From assembly GCA_050250795.1 (NCBI GenBank), contig JBFWNZ010000253.1, positions 1-5,976 of the forward strand: a DNA stretch of 5,976 nucleotides, given 5' to 3'. A program made the position numbers and the translations under genes. This document shows positions 5,763 through 5,976 of this stretch, piece after piece. The notes under the pieces were generated by a model that was not told where the DNA came from, ran no database searches, and saw only the letters and a program-made list of their open reading frames with translations. Each line of letters starts with the position of its first letter. Position 1 is the first letter of the stretch. Source of the DNA: JBFWNZ01 sp050250795 (GTDB lineage: Bacteria; Pseudomonadota; Alphaproteobacteria; UBA8366).

Positions 5763-5976
5763 GACTCGTCCTCTAATTCGCCCCCCGCCGCCGAGCCCGG
5801 CGCGTCGTTATCGTCGGCGTCATTGTCTTCGGCGCCGTTGCCATTCTCGTCTTCGACCTCGCGCATGCTGGCGACGGAGACGACCCGTTCGCCCTCTTCC
5901 ACGCGCAGCACCCGAACGCCCTGGGTGCGCCGGCCGAGGATGCTGACCTCGCTGACGTCGCTGCGGATCAGCTTGC
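5759..5976 (-). CDS. gyrA: DNA gyrase subunit A, C-terminal end
   Basis: Only the last 71 codons are in the window; the gene continues past the right edge. Gyrase introduces negative supercoils using ATP, and the GyrA C-terminal beta-pinwheel wraps DNA. The visible part holds the last blade, recognisable from LGRRTQGVRVLRVEEGERVVSVA (about 13-35 of the fragment; typical GyrA reads GRxTQGVRL-R-x-x-EGE-x-VVSVA). After it comes a tail of about 33 residues with 14 Asp or Glu and no Lys or Arg after its first two residues. The catalytic Tyr and the GyrA box are outside the window. The stop TGA (5761-5759) overlaps the coaD ATG by the ATGA arrangement, so the genes share a transcript. Confidence 0.93.
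   Translation of the reverse strand, partial: KLIRSDVSEVSILGRRTQGVRVLRVEEGERVVSVASMREVEDENGNGAEDNDADDNDAPGSAAGGELEDES

Overview
The window is GC-rich (strong G/C bias at third codon positions), gene-dense and bacterial. The pair gyrA-coaD, the protein styles and the base composition suggest an alphaproteobacterium, perhaps of the Rhodospirillales. That placement is inference; no rRNA or other taxonomic marker is present. I see no mobile element, CRISPR array, tRNA or rRNA.

Layout. (1) The left edge holds the first 87 codons of a minus-strand response-regulator receiver domain whose phosphoacceptor position is Glu instead of Asp. (2) A 111-bp divergent intergenic region carries a perfect 8+8 bp inverted repeat. 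(3) Three plus-strand genes follow: an acyl-CoA dehydrogenase, a small lipoprotein of unknown function, and a concentrative nucleoside transporter (CNT/NupC family). The transporter begins with GTG two bases after the lipoprotein stop, with no Shine-Dalgarno sequence of its own. (4) A 95-bp intergenic region holds a convincing sigma70-type promoter and a TGGT-N3-ACCA dyad of the GntR/FadR-subfamily type. It leads into malate synthase A (aceB). (5) aceB ends in a strong intrinsic terminator whose 3' arm lies inside the end of the convergent coaD gene. (6) coaD (phosphopantetheine adenylyltransferase) is translationally coupled by an ATGA overlap to gyrA, of which only the last 71 codons, including a very acidic tail, are in the window.

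How the genes fit together. Acyl-CoA dehydrogenase feeds beta-oxidation-type chemistry that yields acetyl-CoA. Malate synthase condenses acetyl-CoA with glyoxylate, and CoaD makes the CoA precursor dephospho-CoA. The link is metabolic at best. Promoter positions and orientations indicate at least four transcription units: the regulator; the dehydrogenase, possibly with lipoprotein and transporter; aceB alone; and gyrA-coaD. Isocitrate lyase (aceA), the usual partner of malate synthase, is not in the window.

This is mostly an ordinary chromosomal housekeeping and metabolic region; I do not see a new multi-gene system. The points most worth a second look are the degenerate receiver, the altered nucleobase-contact residues in the CNT transporter, the lipoprotein-transporter coupling, the aceB control region, and the terminator built into the coaD reading frame.
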